NCBI GenBank assembly: GCA_026120185.1
Contig: JANUWF010001635.1
Location: 62,001 to 126,000 of the forward strand
Direction of reading: 5' to 3'
From: Voacanga thouarsii
Taxonomy: Eukaryota > Streptophyta > Magnoliopsida > Gentianales > Apocynaceae
DNA: 64,000 nt
Part shown: positions 37,321-48,773 of the stretch, one piece after another
Layout: every line of letters starts with the position of its first letter
Numbering within the stretch: the first letter of the stretch is position 1
Position numbers and translations under genes: made by a program
Notes under the pieces: model-generated
Database searches by the model: none
Told to the model about the DNA's origin: nothing
What the model saw: only the letters and a program-made list of their open reading frames with translations

Positions 37321-37840
37321 ATTCACCTACAGTGCCAACCCAACTGACCAAGTGGAGATCCCGCAAGGCAGTTCAATGTGGTATAAACAAGCTATTTGAG
37401 TAAATCTGGCACCAATTCTGATACTTTTGTATTTAGGTCCTTTCCCTGAAAGCCTGTGGTGCGTTTATTGCAATAAGTAAGAGTTTTAACTCTGAATGGA
37501 ATCAAGTCTTTTAGACAGGATGCTAGCAGTCCATCCTTGGAGATCGCCAACTATGTGAGTGTTGTTGTGTAGCTGCAACTAAAGGGAATTGGGTTTTCTC
37601 TTAATACACTCATGAGACAGGATCAGAACATATGGCCATAACGTGTCAACCCTAAAGATTATCTCTATAGCCGATAGTCTGTTGTTACTAATGGACGCCG
37701 TCACATTCAAGGTTCAGATTCAAGGCTTAAGTCCATCTGTTCCTGTGGGGGCATAAGTTGGATAACTTAGGTAGTGGTTCAAACCGGAAGGTACCATTAT
37801 CGAAAGTAGATTATGTGAATCCTGAATAGTCTTTAACTAT

Positions 37841-37855
37841 GGATTTGTGGGGGAT
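37841..37855 (+). other. Polypurine tract of the Copia element
   Basis: ggatttgtgggggat lies directly before the 3' LTR. It is a G-rich plus-strand primer site. Confidence 0.6.
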
Positions 37856-38703
37856 TGTTGAAAATGGCAACTTTGGGAGTTAATAATTTTTAACTCATGA
37901 CTAATTAGCCTAAAACAATTAATGGGAATTGTTCTTGACATGTTAGAGATTGTTTTGATTGTGGTAGAAGCCATTTTCATGGTAGGAATCCATAATTAAA
38001 TGTTGTTAAAGTTGGGCTTGGGCCATGTTTTCACGATCCTCTATTTTTATTTGACCCAATTAATTAACTCTAATTTGAAAAGGAATAGGAAACATAAAAT
38101 CTGGTAAGGGAATTAGGGCTTCCTAATCCGAATTGGGTTTTAATTTTCCTAAGGCGACATTAAAAGGGGGAACAGAGCCGCCATTAGGGTTAACCCATTT
38201 TCGTGCTTTTTTGCTTCCTGCGAGAAAATTCGCCACTTCGATTCTCTCTCCACGATCCATAATTTTTGCCTTATCGGGACCGGTGAACTGAGGGGATTTT
38301 CGAGGTGATCACAGTTGGTGTGCGTCAACAGTGATCTGAGACCGTCTTATCCTGCAAGAAGAGTCGTTGTACCCGTCGCACTGGAGTGGGGCGAATAGCT
38401 TCTTGAAGGCAAACCAGTATTAGACTGGTGATTCGGTCAGCAGTACAGTACGTTGCGGCACAGCTTGTCCAGAGGAGTGCCAGCGCTAGGTACGTTCTGG
38501 TAGAACCGCGAGCAAGTCAATCAGGTATACTATTGATTTGTTTATTAAGTGTGAATTCTGTCTAGTTACATTACGTTTGGACTGTGTAGCCTTGCCGGCA
38601 TTATTGATATTTGATAATTGCAGCCCTGGTCGGGTATAGGCGGTGCTTGTTCAATTCAGTTGAGTTGCCTGTTTGTGCTCGTAGGTACTCTGGTTCACTA
38701 ACA
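37856..38703 (+). repeat. 3' LTR of the Copia element
   Basis: 848 bp, differing from the 5' LTR by about 27 substitutions and a 9-bp deletion near 38623. The gaatagcttcttgaag segment (38393-38408) is conserved. Confidence 0.92.
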
Positions 38704-39068
38704 ATATCTTCCTTTAACTCTGTTTAGGAAACTATGATATATCTATATCTCCATATATACATACATCGCTCAGTTTTTGCTGTTTCTCTCTGCTTGATCG
38801 GACGGTCCACAATGAATGCAGCCTCTTTTCTTCGCTTTTGACGGTTTCCGATCTCCAGTTCTCCAGATCTGTTGCTTCCTATCATAGATCTTCGTTTCCG
38901 ATGAGTTTTCCTTATCCGATTCCTTTTTTTCCCGCCTTTTCATTTCACTTGGTTTTCCCTACTTTTACTATTTTCCGGCAAAATTGCTTCATCTTCATGA
39001 GTCTTTCGGCAAAATTATCTTCACCATCTACCATGTATTTTCCTGGCGTTTTTTCTCCAAGCTGGGGT

Positions 39069-39112
39069 TCAAGAATTCCACGGCCAGGAGATGCAACAGA
39101 TTTCTACCAGGA
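39069..39112 (-). pseudogene. Aldolase exon fragment with intron edge
   Basis: The minus strand reads cctggtag, then an exon-like frame KSVASPGRGIL, then diverges. This is the conserved ASPGRGIL block of plastid class I aldolase, preceded by a splice-acceptor-like AG. It overlaps in content with the fragment at 26921-27014. It is too short to encode anything on its own. Confidence 0.6.
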
Positions 39113-39259
39113 ATACATTCTGCTTCATGTCTATCGACGCTAGCTTCATGTCTGAGAAAGAGCTGAAGACCAACAGGTGTTAAAACTTTAGAAAGAAAAT
39201 CCAACGAAAAGCGGGATCTGTGAGAGGAGAGGAGACAGTAAGAAGCCAACACTTACATA

Positions 39260-39890
39260 ATTAAAAAGGATTTTTTTAAAAAATAAAAAATATTGTAAAA
39301 TAACTAAATTAAATATAATGACCAAACAAATTTTAATGTTAAAAATTTTTTATCTAAAAAAATTAATGAGATCTAAATAATCATTCATTAAAAATATATA
39401 TCTTCTATTAAATTTAACCACTAATTAAAAAATTTAAAAAGGTAAAAAAAAAATTAAAAAAAACTTTTGAAAAGCCCATTCACTCTCCTATTCACATTTA
39501 GTATATACATTTAGAATTTAAAGAGTGTATTTATGTAGTAACTCTTTTCAAAAGAATTCCAATTTACATTTTTAATTAAAAATCAACTTGATATAAATAA
39601 ATTTATTAATAAAATATTAAGAATCTTATTATTCACGTTAAATTGATTGCAATATTAATATTTAAATTAATAAAATTCTTATATAATTTAAAATTATACT
39701 TTCTATTAATCTTTAACTAATAAGAAAGGTGATAAATTTTGTATATGACTAAATAATTTTTAAATTTTTTTTACTATGAACATATGAAAAGTCAAATTTT
39801 AAATGGAAAGAATTATAAAATTAAAAAGAATTTCAATTAAAACAAGGAAAAATCATACTCATCATCCGCCGTTCCCTTCACCAGATGTTT
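39260..39890. other. AT-rich spacer upstream of the MAF1 gene
   Basis: Very AT-rich with no gene seen. The last part (39850-40020) becomes pyrimidine-rich, as a promoter and 5' leader would. Confidence 0.6.
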
Positions 39891-39891
39891 A

Positions 39892-39897
39892 CACGTG
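39892..39897 (+). promoter_or_regulatory. G-box CACGTG upstream of MAF1
   Basis: Perfect palindrome cacgtg within acacgtggc, 125 bp before the start codon. bZIP and bHLH factors bind such sites; use here is inferred. Confidence 0.45.
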
Positions 39898-40022
39898 GCT
39901 TCCTTCCTTTTCCTTTTCTATTAAATCCCCCCGTTTTCACCCACAGCAAACTGTGAATTCAGTGACAAACTCCCTCATTTCTATTTTCTGTGGGACCTTT
40001 TTACCCCTCACAATCCCCCAGA

Positions 40023-40583
40023 ATGACCGATATTTGTAGCGGCGATTCCCCACAAGCGCAAATTAAACCAGAAGCTTCCCCAGCCGAAGAAGCAGAGCAC
40101 CCAAAATCCCCAACCTCGGCAACAATGGCAGAAATCGAGGAATCTCAATCTGAGCCAACCTCATCAGTTGAAGCTTCCGAGAATGCTAACAAGAAAGGAC
40201 TTGGTTCTTTTTCCTTCAGCATTTGGCCTCCGACGCAGCGCACCCGTGACGCTGTGATAAATCGTCTCATCGAGACGCTGTCGTCTCCCTCTGTGTTGTC
40301 CAAGAGGTACGGAGTTCTTCCGCACGACGAGGCTTCCGAGGCTGCCAAGCGCATTGAGGAGGAGGCCTTCACGGCTGCGGGGGGTTCTGCGTCCAGTGAT
40401 GACGATGGTATCGAGATTTTGCAGGTTTATTCCAAGGAGATCTCTCGCCGCATGCTTGATACTGTCAAGTCCAGATCTGCTGCTGCGGATACTCCATCGG
40501 CGGTGTTGGAGAACAAGCCAGAGGAGGAACCTGCTACCGCCGGTGATGGGCACAGTGAGGCGACTCAGGCGGTGGAAAATTAG
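40023..40583 (+). CDS. MAF1: WPP-domain protein (MFP1 attachment factor 1-like)
   Basis: A 186-residue intronless protein. Residues 1-60 are acidic and Ser/Pro-rich. The WPP domain starts at FSIWPPTQRTRD (about 65-76) and continues through LSSPSVLSKRYGVLP and AAKRIEEEAFTAA (about 87-119). The acidic tail is low complexity. Plant MAF1/WPP proteins sit at the nuclear envelope and Golgi, and the WPP domain is the same module that anchors plant RanGAP to the nuclear rim through WIT proteins and coiled-coil partners. The ATG at 40023 is the first in frame; the upstream open stretch begins only with GTG. Length and composition fit the family. The gene stands alone, downstream of a transposon-rich region, and a G-box lies upstream. 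Confidence 0.93.
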   Translation: MTDICSGDSPQAQIKPEASPAEEAEHPKSPTSATMAEIEESQSEPTSSVEASENANKKGLGSFSFSIWPPTQRTRDAVINRLIETLSSPSVLSKRYGVLPHDEASEAAKRIEEEAFTAAGGSASSDDDGIEILQVYSKEISRRMLDTVKSRSAAADTPSAVLENKPEEEPATAGDGHSEATQAVEN

Positions 40584-43500
40584 GGCTGAGTGGCTTTCTA
40601 GCATTTAGCTAATGCGAAATGATAATACTGCATCTGCTGCATGTGAGATATATTAGGTTTTTTTCTAGGCTAGCTGGACGACTTATCTCCCTTTTGTTGA
40701 GATCTGGATCTATATGATAAATGGATGTTTCAAATTCCTATATATACTCTTATTAGACATAATTGCACGAGTAATTGGGTCTTGCTGGCTCATTGCACGT
40801 TTCCCCTGGGCAAATTGCTTTCAAGTTTCTGTGGTTCTCAGTTCTGTATACTCTGTTATTTTTCTGTTATGGTTGCTCTGTAATGTTGTGAATTTTAGAG
40901 TTTTTTTGGTTGTGCACCTCGTTTGGGATTCTGATTTTGTTAAGGTGTACCTTAATAAATCATTTGAAGCAGGTTGGAAAGTGATGCTTTTTTCTTTGGT
41001 TCTCCCCTTTTCTTCTGTATCTTCGACGGATTGATGTCGAGAAATTGATGAATATGCATGCATTACAGGGTAATTGCTTCATCTTTAGAAGAGAGAAACC
41101 ATATGGATATAAGTTTAGGATGATCATATATGGGCAACGTGTGTCTTAAGAAATCATTTGAAACAGTTTGCAAAACTGAGGTTATGTTCTTTGTTTATCT
41201 TTTGAGGTTTATTTCATTTCCCGAATTTGTAATTTTATTCTGCTTTGGATTGTTCTGGGGAAACACATGCTGGCAGTGGAGTGTGTATGTAGCAATTAGA
41301 TCGTCTTGAGTAGCTAGAGACCATTTGACTTTAAGATGATAGTATATCGCACAGATCTGAATCATTTTAAAAAACTACATCTATTTAGATTTCTGGGCAG
41401 AATCTCCTTAAACATTTGAAACATCCAGTGTTATATTGCATTTCAGAAGACCACCAAAATTTAAAATGTCCAATCCCAATAGTACTTAGAGTCTAAATAC
41501 TAACATTGGATTGGCCATGTACTTGGATTTTGCTTTGCTATTACTTCTTGAATTTGGTCACTCTAGTTTTGATCTTTCAATGTGCTTTTTATTTTGAAGT
41601 CTGAAGGTTGCAGCTTTAGTTTGGAGGTCTATTTCATTACACGTTTCCATGCTTTTGCCTATTCATTCTCTTCCCGTTGATGTTTTGGGGACTGTTGGGT
41701 GCTTAGTGATCATTATTCAGGTATACGTTGTGTATGGTTGAGAACATAGTATAGAGTTACATGGACAGTATAATTTTGGTTGTGTATATATTTGGCAAGA
41801 GAGAAAAGAAGTGATTACTTGCTTTTTGAATGTATCAGGTTGTAGTCAGTTATATTCCTATCTTTAGATGCAAGTAGACTTTTGCAATGAAAGAGTACTT
41901 TTGCATGTGAAAGTTGCTTGATTGGAGAATATCAAGGTTGAGTTATTACTAGGCAAAAGTGCCTTGTTGATCGATTATGAGATTCTTAATTAGATATTTT
42001 TCTTTCCCAAATAACTTTGATGAGCGTATTGGTCTAAAATGATAGTAATATATTCGTTATGGTTATAAAATTTCATAATGAAATTTGCTCAGGGACCAAG
42101 TTTATTTGACAGTTTGATATGTCTAATTGAATCACTGAATGACATCTTAAGAGAAGAACTTTCCCACTTGAACTTCCTTTGTTTTTACCTCTTTGTAATA
42201 ATCAAGAGCATCCTGGATTGCAGGGCAAACTTGTAGGCAACTGAACTTATATTTTTCACCTTTTCCACTGTGGGGTTATCAGCAACAGTATCTGCAATCT
42301 TGTCAGGCTAGATGCAATTGCTGTTTAGCCAAAAAGTTGATTGTTGTATGTTTGGATTATCTCTACACTTCCAGTTCATTTGGCCCGTATGATGCCCAAT
42401 TCATTGTTATTGGTTTTCCATTCTGTGGATATGTTGGTCTCCTCTAAATCAGATAACATCCGTGCCATATGATTTGTTTCTTTAGAACTATGCTGGTTAT
42501 TTTGCTATTCATATTTATGAGACAGAAATGTCTTTACAACTTGAACAAGAATAGCAAACAACATCCCCTATTCTGTTGTCCTAACATCTTGTCTTCCTTA
42601 GGTATGGTTGGTTATTCAAATACGGTTTTGCAAATTTATTTTGTTGATTGGTGTACCCTCTCATCCGTTTGTTCTCTGTACATATCTACTATTGATAAAT
42701 AGTGTGGTGCCCTTTTTACTCACTGTTTTCCGATTTGCAGTTTTGAGTCATTCACTCAAAGAAAGAAAAAGACTCTGAATCTAAACTATCTCTGAATTGA
42801 TATGATGTAAGCATTAGATATAATTCATGCACTTCTGACAATTTTGCTTTGCTCCTATTTCTCCATGGTATTGGGGGGCGGGGGGCGGGATACGCCTTCT
42901 AAAATCCTTGTTTTTGAGGTGATAGTCTTTTACGTCTTCTTGTTCAGTCTTCTCTGGATAAGTTCAATCCTTTCCATATTATTTGCACTATGCATTTCCT
43001 TTGGGGATTTGGCTTAAATTGATGTTGAAGGGTACTCGTGCCCGAACTTATTGTGATACTTGTATTAGCTTGACCTCTGTGGCTCGTTTTATACTCATCT
43101 AATTGTTCCTTTTTTATCTATAGACAGTAGCGAGCTATTTACTTGGGATGTTAACCATGCATCCGTGAACGGTCCACTACTATACCAACCTCAACTTTTG
43201 GAAGTGATGTGTTGCTTTTTGTTATTATGTTAGCCCAGTCTTCGAATTGGTTTCCCCCCCCCTTGTGAGCTTGTGGCTGAGGTTATATTATTTCTGTTGT
43301 TTTACTCATGATTTTGTCTACTTCAGTATAATATTTTGAGCATTTTTATGTCCTTCAACCTAGGATTCTTAGGTAAATTAATATATGAGCATTATTTAGC
43401 TTTCGGTGATGGTCTCACAGACTCATGTCGGTGTCCACGTTGTCCACTGCTGTTGAATTTGCTAATTCCTTCCATTGATTCGTCTTGCGTGTCTTTGTGT

Positions 43501-44700
43501 TAGGTGCTCCTACTTCAATTACTTGAGCTCTAATTCCTTATAACAAAAGACTTATCTTCATTATGCATGATATTTGAACTTGTTTTCCCAATTGTCGGCT
43601 CTATAAGTTATATTATTTGACGACGAGGCCTTATCGATCGAGGTAATACTCTTCATTGTCGGCTCTATAAGTTATATTATCTGAGGACGAGACCTTATCG
43701 ATCGAGGTCTCTCAATTAATACCTCAATTAGTAGGTCAAGTTTTCAATTCTTTTCAAGTGGAAAGTTTTTCCTCGTTCCGGGAAAACTGGAGTGCCGCTT
43801 TGCACGATATTCTCAGTGGCAATTATAGAATTGACTTTCACGCAAAGATTGTTCTCAAGGACAAATAACATTAGGAACCTTTTGAGATGGCTAGTGGAGA
43901 AAGCAGCAATTCGTGTGTCACAATTTCAAATTCTGGCCAGATGAATCGTGACTAATACTTTTATTTCCTCACAGTGGGGATGGATCTTATAAGAGCTGGA
44001 GAAGTTTCAAGGACTGTTTCCTCCGCCCGTGGATTAAACCTAGTGTTTCAAGCAGAATATTGAAGCTTTTACAACCAATGCATCCATCGTTCCCCATCGA
44101 TCTTTTCTTCCCCCATCTTGTACTCCTACCCGACCAAAGAGCAGGAGCCGTGTTCTGCTCATTCTGAAGTGCATGGAACTTTCCTTATCACAATCAAGAT
44201 ATCTGTCTTTCTTACCAAATGACATCTAAGATTCTCTTATTCTCTCTCCTTTCTGGCTGATGAATAATCATCCTATAATGCTAGTACTAGTAGCCTCCAG
44301 CAATTGATGTTTGGTATTCATTTAGGTAAGGAAGTCAACTTCTATCTCTCAAAATAATATTAATCTGGTCCTCGTGACATTACCTGTTGACTTCTACTAA
44401 TGCTCTGCAGCTAGCGGATGACATTTTGGTATTTGGAATACTCTGGAGATAGAGAATGCGTGTGTGTTTTGCCAAGAAAATAAACTAACAGTAACATGAG
44501 TAACAGACTACCAAATTAAGATGAAGAAATCGTATATCTGTCTCTTCTATTGTCAGCCGTATGTTACATGATTCACGAGTATATCTTCCGACCATCTGTA
44601 AAAGAGAAAAAGCTCCTAAAACAAACCAAGAATTCGACTACGAGGTTCACATTCCCAATCTAACAGGAAAATGATATAAATTCAGAATTTAAAGAATGCA
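40584..44700. other. Spacer between MAF1 and the first peptide gene
   Basis: About 4.1 kb with no convincing coding sequence. The first few hundred bases are probably the MAF1 3' UTR. A G-rich run (ggggggcggggggcggg) is at 42873-42889. The only clear structure is the duplication at 43591-43708. Confidence 0.6.
43591..43708 (+). repeat. Tandem duplication, 64-bp period
   Basis: attgtcggctctataagtta and the following ~34 bases, including cttatcgatcgaggt, occur at 43591 and again at 43655, with four or so differences. Confidence 0.85.
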
Positions 44701-44705
44701 CTTCC

Positions 44706-44969
44706 TTAATGGCCAGGACCTCTCTTGCTCGGTCCCGAAGACAACTGGACCCCTAAACTTTTATCTGAATGGCGGCTATTACTGCTGGAATTGTTGGAAG
44801 ATACAGCAAACGTGGTCATGCCCATTGAGCCAGCTCCTTCAGCTAATTGTTCGCAAGCAGCATCCGTCCCGCCTCCTTTAATGGACCGAAGGGCTCGACA
44901 ATCCGCACCCCTGAAATGCATGCTCGTTAGCAGTAGCATGGCAACAAGAATTGCATAAACAGACTTCAT
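44706..44969 (-). CDS. PIP-like secreted peptide precursor (one SGPS motif)
   Basis: An 87-residue precursor. Residues 1-24 form a signal peptide (MKSVYAILVAMLLLTSMHF, ending at AxC). A variable Ser/Asn-rich middle follows, and the C-terminus is SGPSKRGPGH (78-87). That ending fits the SGPSxxGxGH signature of PAMP-induced secreted peptides (PIP) and relatives. In Arabidopsis the mature C-terminal peptide is cut out, hydroxylated on proline and sensed by the receptor kinase RLK7, which amplifies immune signalling. Processing and receptor here are inferred. The gene has a TATA box at 45093-45100 and a W-box core near 45169. It is the first of a loose cluster of such genes (48774, 55029, 60176 pseudogene, 61184). 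The CEP and IDA families end similarly, but the SGPS core favours PIP. Confidence 0.85.
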   Translation of the reverse strand: MKSVYAILVAMLLLTSMHFRGADCRALRSIKGGGTDAACEQLAEGAGSMGMTTFAVSSNNSSSNSRHSDKSLGVQLSSGPSKRGPGH

Positions 44970-45092
44970 TGAAGGAGGAGTTCTTGAATTGCTCTGTTAG
45001 TTTATGGTAAACCAGTGTTTTTCTCTTCACAGAATCAGCGGACGTATATGTACGTAAGTTTTTGATGAAACAATTTAGAGGCTTGGTGCTCC

Positions 45093-45100
45093 TTTATATA
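45093..45100 (-). promoter_or_regulatory. TATA box of the 44.7-kb peptide gene
   Basis: TATATAAA on the minus strand, about 125 bp upstream of the start codon. A TTGACT W-box core lies at 45169-45174. Confidence 0.6.
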
Positions 45101-45871
45101 GGGGTAGTTGTAAGAGGACGGTGAAGAGCTTTTGGGGTGGACCCGATGGCTATACATTGCAAAAAAATTTGACTTGCCGCGCGGCCTCAAACCCTTTCCT
45201 CTGAAAGCTCAGTTGTGTAAAGGAATTTGGAGTTTTGAATCTCTTAAAAGGAGTTGGTTTTACTTTGGAATAATTTGGTCGACGGCTTGAAAATTGACTC
45301 CCACATTTCCAAACACAAAGATGATATCACGTATACATAGAGCTAGTTGTTACACGAACCAATTCGAACACAAGAGCTTTGATCTGGTATCTTTTCTGGG
45401 AAATTTGGCATTCAAATTCAACATAGAAATGAGCTTTTCACACAGCTTTTTCTCAAACGCGAACTGTTCAATCTGCAACGCGTCAAAATTTATTCTTTTC
45501 CTTTGTTTATGTGTACGTTTTTGTGGTATTTTTGGCTACCAATAGCCAAGAAATGACATTAAGAAGATGACAAGGTAGCACGTGGCACGGTCGGAGCTGT
45601 TTAGACGGAGAAAGCCTACAGCTTAGTGTTAGTCCGCAATGGTTTTTCTCGGAACGGGCTGTCTTTTGAACTGTCCCTCTCTTTTCAGCACAAGCCGGTG
45701 CTTATTTGTCAAAGGTGAAAACCCCTTCCTCAGCAACAATATACTACTAGTAAATTAAAACGCTACCTCTACTCATCAAATTCTCTTGTATTCCTGCACA
45801 CTATTTAGCTAATTAGGTCCATAAATATTACAACACACATTCTTTTTAATCGAATTTTAAGTTATTGATTA

Positions 45872-46223
45872 CTCTCTCCATCTCCTTTTATCTATTTATT
45901 TTAATCAAGATTTTTGTCTCAATTTATCTGTTTATTTTTATCAAGATTTTTGTTCTAATTTATCTGTCTAATTAACAAATTAAAATTATATTAATTATTA
46001 TTTTTTCACAAATACTCATCTTTAACTCCTGCACTTATAGTGAAAAATGAAAGTAAATTAAATATGCTTACAACATATAAAACTTTAAAATTTAATTACT
46101 CTTTAAAGGAGAGAGATTCTTTAAGGGTAAAATAGAAAATGTTGATTAATTAATTAAAAACCTTATTTTTTTAAAAAAATTTGTGAATCGGTTAAAATGA
46201 ATAGATAAAAGGGATAGAGAAAG
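45872..46223. mobile_element. Stowaway-type MITE
   Basis: Inverted ends ctctctccatctccttttat and (other strand, right) ctttctctatcccttttat, flanked by TA at 45870-45871 and 46224-46225. 352 bp, AT-rich, no coding sequence. Confidence 0.75.
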
Positions 46224-46225
46224 TA

Positions 46226-48477
46226 GTTAACTAGTTATATTATTAATTAGTAAGATTTCTATTCTAAATTTGAGTATATAATTATAGAAGTCATCAAGAA
46301 ATGAGAAATATACATGTATATCAAGGCATAAAGGTAGTCTTTTCATTGAAAATGAAGTTCAACAAACAAGTTCCAAGTGCTAGCAAAGGTAAGCGAGCCA
46401 GTTTTTGTGGTAGGTGCTACTAAGAAAGTTGAACTAAACTAATCCTGACAGGTAGAAATTTTCAAAGGCGGAATCAAACTGCGTTCAGGTCTCTTCTTGC
46501 ACTCAATTGCACTCACTCAACAACTTAGACCGCCTCTAATTCTATAGGCGTTTTCAATATGAATGAAGATCAACGAGTGGTGCCAAGTCCAGTTACTTTT
46601 CCCGAGTCCTGGTATATTATACAGAATTATTGCATTTACATGTATGGTTGTGAAGAGGCAGAGATCTTCCTAGGTTCCATATTGATCCAGCGAGAAGCTG
46701 GGGAACGATGGAGATGGAGCATTTTCAGAACATAAACCTAACTTTGGACCTCACTGGTTTCATTGGTCAAGGAACTTAATTAGTCAAATAATTTTCTCCA
46801 AATTCATGATTTAAGTGAAAAACTTCTAAGCATGCTCCAAAGATTGTAACAAGAAAAGTCCATCGTGTTGACAATTTCTCATACGTGTGTGCTGCGTCAA
46901 TCAAAGAGATTTCGCAGGGAGAATGTTCACTGTCGGCTGAGCTGCATTTCTTGACATCATAAGAGAAATGGCGATGCACAAATCAACCTCCTAGTTTTGA
47001 ATTTATAGACAGGCTGATTCCAGGCTGCATGTTCACGATGGTCAAAATCCTATAACAAGTTCAAAAATCGTTCATAAAATGGAGAACTAGGAATGTAAAA
47101 ACTTGCTCTTTAGCACTATGGTCATTTCTATATATGGTGAAATTACACCATTAGTAAAAAGGGTTCGTGTTTAGTTTACCATATCCAGAATGTACTCTCT
47201 TTTGCAACACAGAAGTTTGCCTCGCAGGAGGGACAGGGTTGGGATTGATTAGGAAACTCACTCATTAGTCCTGCAGCTGGCGAGAGTCCAAGTTGGGATG
47301 CTTCTTAATTAGTTTGTTTTGCATTAGCTGCAACTTGCAACCACCCTCGTCACAAGGACAAATCCTTCAAATATTGTACATACCCCTATGAAAAACAAAT
47401 CAGATCTACAAGCTGTAACGTACACCTCTCCATCAGAAGATTTTCTATTCAAATAGCATCTTACTGCAGGTTGTGATCCCTTATCATTTGGTATCTCTAA
47501 GGGGAGATATTCATATAATTATGAAATATAATTATTAGATTTTGTTACAAACTCGAACGTAATACATGACCCCACGTGAACCTCCCTCATAATCTCACTT
47601 GTACATGTAATAACGTCACTATCTTCATTGCCATTCCTACTTGCAATGCAGTAGGTGGAAACCTAGCAGGGGACTCATATTGTCAACCATTGCGGATCAC
47701 ATGCCCCTACCAGAAATTAGCTTGCCAGCCGCGTGGAATTTGTACTCTATATAGTATTGCCTACCAGCATTCTCTGTGAATCACAATATTGTTATTCTAT
47801 TGGCTCGCTTTATTCTCGGGTTCTTTGTTTCCACCAGCATGCAAACTTATGAAGTTAGTAGAAGGTTTATTGAATTATTCTTAAATGGTATATATATAAG
47901 AAAATTATAGCATATGACTACACTCAATTCATAAAAAATTTGCGAGTTTCCAAACTTAGTAGGATCTTTGAAAATTGTCTGTACATGTGCTGGGGCTCAA
48001 ACGATCGACAAAATCTTGCATGCAAACTTTGTTGGAACTCGGCCACGAAGAAATATCTGATTACCGGCAGATCCAATAGTTGCATAACACTATGGTATAT
48101 TATTCTACCAAGTATAAAATATGGAATTATGGAAATGCATGAAAAGATATGCAAAATCGGACTGCTAATTGCAAGAATCAAGCAGGGGCTGCTTCAAGAA
48201 ACTTGATATTCTTCCCTCCACTTGAACCTTACATGCCAAGGAAACAGCTCTCACTTGTTGGCGACAGTCAAAGATAGTACCATAATCAGAGCACAGACTC
48301 CCTCCGCCACCGCCGGCGGGGGCGCTGTACGTGTAGTTGGGCCCACGATTAATTTTGCTTTCACAGGAGGTTAGAAAAAATTGCATGGAAATCAAGACCT
48401 ATGTCTTGATTAATGCTAACCCTCCTTTCAACCTTCCATTTGCAATTCAAAAAACTATTAGAACCGAACTTCATTTA
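46226..48477. other. Spacer, no gene seen
   Basis: Contains only short frames without domain signatures or a convincing start context, including one Cys-rich 67-codon frame at 47576 that lacks a signal peptide. Confidence 0.5.
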
Positions 48478-48554
48478 CCCAGAATCCAGATCCAATATTG
48501 AGTCATACAAAGTGAATTGCTTAACTGGTGACCCAGAGTCCAGATCCAATATTG
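48478..48554 (+). repeat. Short direct duplication upstream of a peptide gene
   Basis: cccagaatccagatccaata and cccagagtccagatccaata lie 54 bp apart, 220-300 bp upstream of the ATG at 48774. Confidence 0.75.
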
Positions 48555-48583
48555 TTGCAAGTTCAACGACAGAATCTGTAATT

Positions 48584-48658
48584 AGTCAAGGAGAAAGACC
48601 ATCCAACCTAGTTGGCTATCCTCTACAAGTTCTTCTCTCATTTTTGGCAACTATATAT
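48584..48658 (+). promoter_or_regulatory. W-box core and TATA box of the 48.8-kb peptide gene
   Basis: AGTCAA (reverse of TTGACT) is at 48584-48589 and TATATAT at 48652-48658, about 115 bp before the start codon. Confidence 0.5.
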
Positions 48659-48773
48659 GTGCTTGCAGTTGGTCAGGCCTACTCATAGGTTACAAGCTGT
48701 TCAGCATTCATTCAGAAGAGACCCAGTGAGAGAGACATAGCACGATCGAATTAGCTACAAAAGAACAAACACA

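Larger units (their letters stand above)
32336..38703 (+). mobile_element. Ty1/Copia LTR retrotransposon
   Basis: 6368 bp with LTRs of 857 bp (32336-33192) and 848 bp (37856-38703), both starting TGTTG and ending TAACA. A perfect 5-bp duplication, atatc, lies at 32331-32335 and 38704-38708. The domain order gag, protease, integrase, RT, RNase H is that of Copia. By hand count the LTRs differ at about 27 sites plus one 9-bp indel (~3%), so the insertion is fairly recent. Internal frames carry several stops. Confidence 0.95.
26281..39270 (-). mobile_element. Candidate gene-capturing element (Helitron-like), split by a Copia element
   Basis: The stretch holds several minus-strand fragments of unrelated genes, some with intron-exon edges: aldolase at 26921-27014 and 39069-39112, and an amino-acid permease at 30536-30739. 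Collecting same-strand genomic fragments is typical of plant Helitrons and Pack-MULEs. On the minus strand the low-coordinate edge reads CACG-loop-CGTG, ten bases, then CTAG followed by T. This is the layout of a Helitron 3' end, although a four-base stem is weak. At the high edge a change to AT-rich DNA occurs near 39260, with A|TCC possible on the minus strand. No Rep/helicase gene is visible. The boundaries are a guess. Confidence 0.3.

Noticed and set aside
44040..44225. Minus-strand 61-codon frame between MAF1 and the first peptide gene
   Set aside because: No recognisable domain, signal peptide or conserved neighbour. Length is expected by chance.
47576..47779. Cys-rich 67-codon frame
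   Set aside because: No signal peptide, no regular cysteine spacing of a known family and no promoter context.
48165..48395. Minus-strand frame with a Gly-rich run (APAGGGGGS)
   Set aside because: The glycine run is a translated low-complexity cgccggc stretch; no family resemblance.
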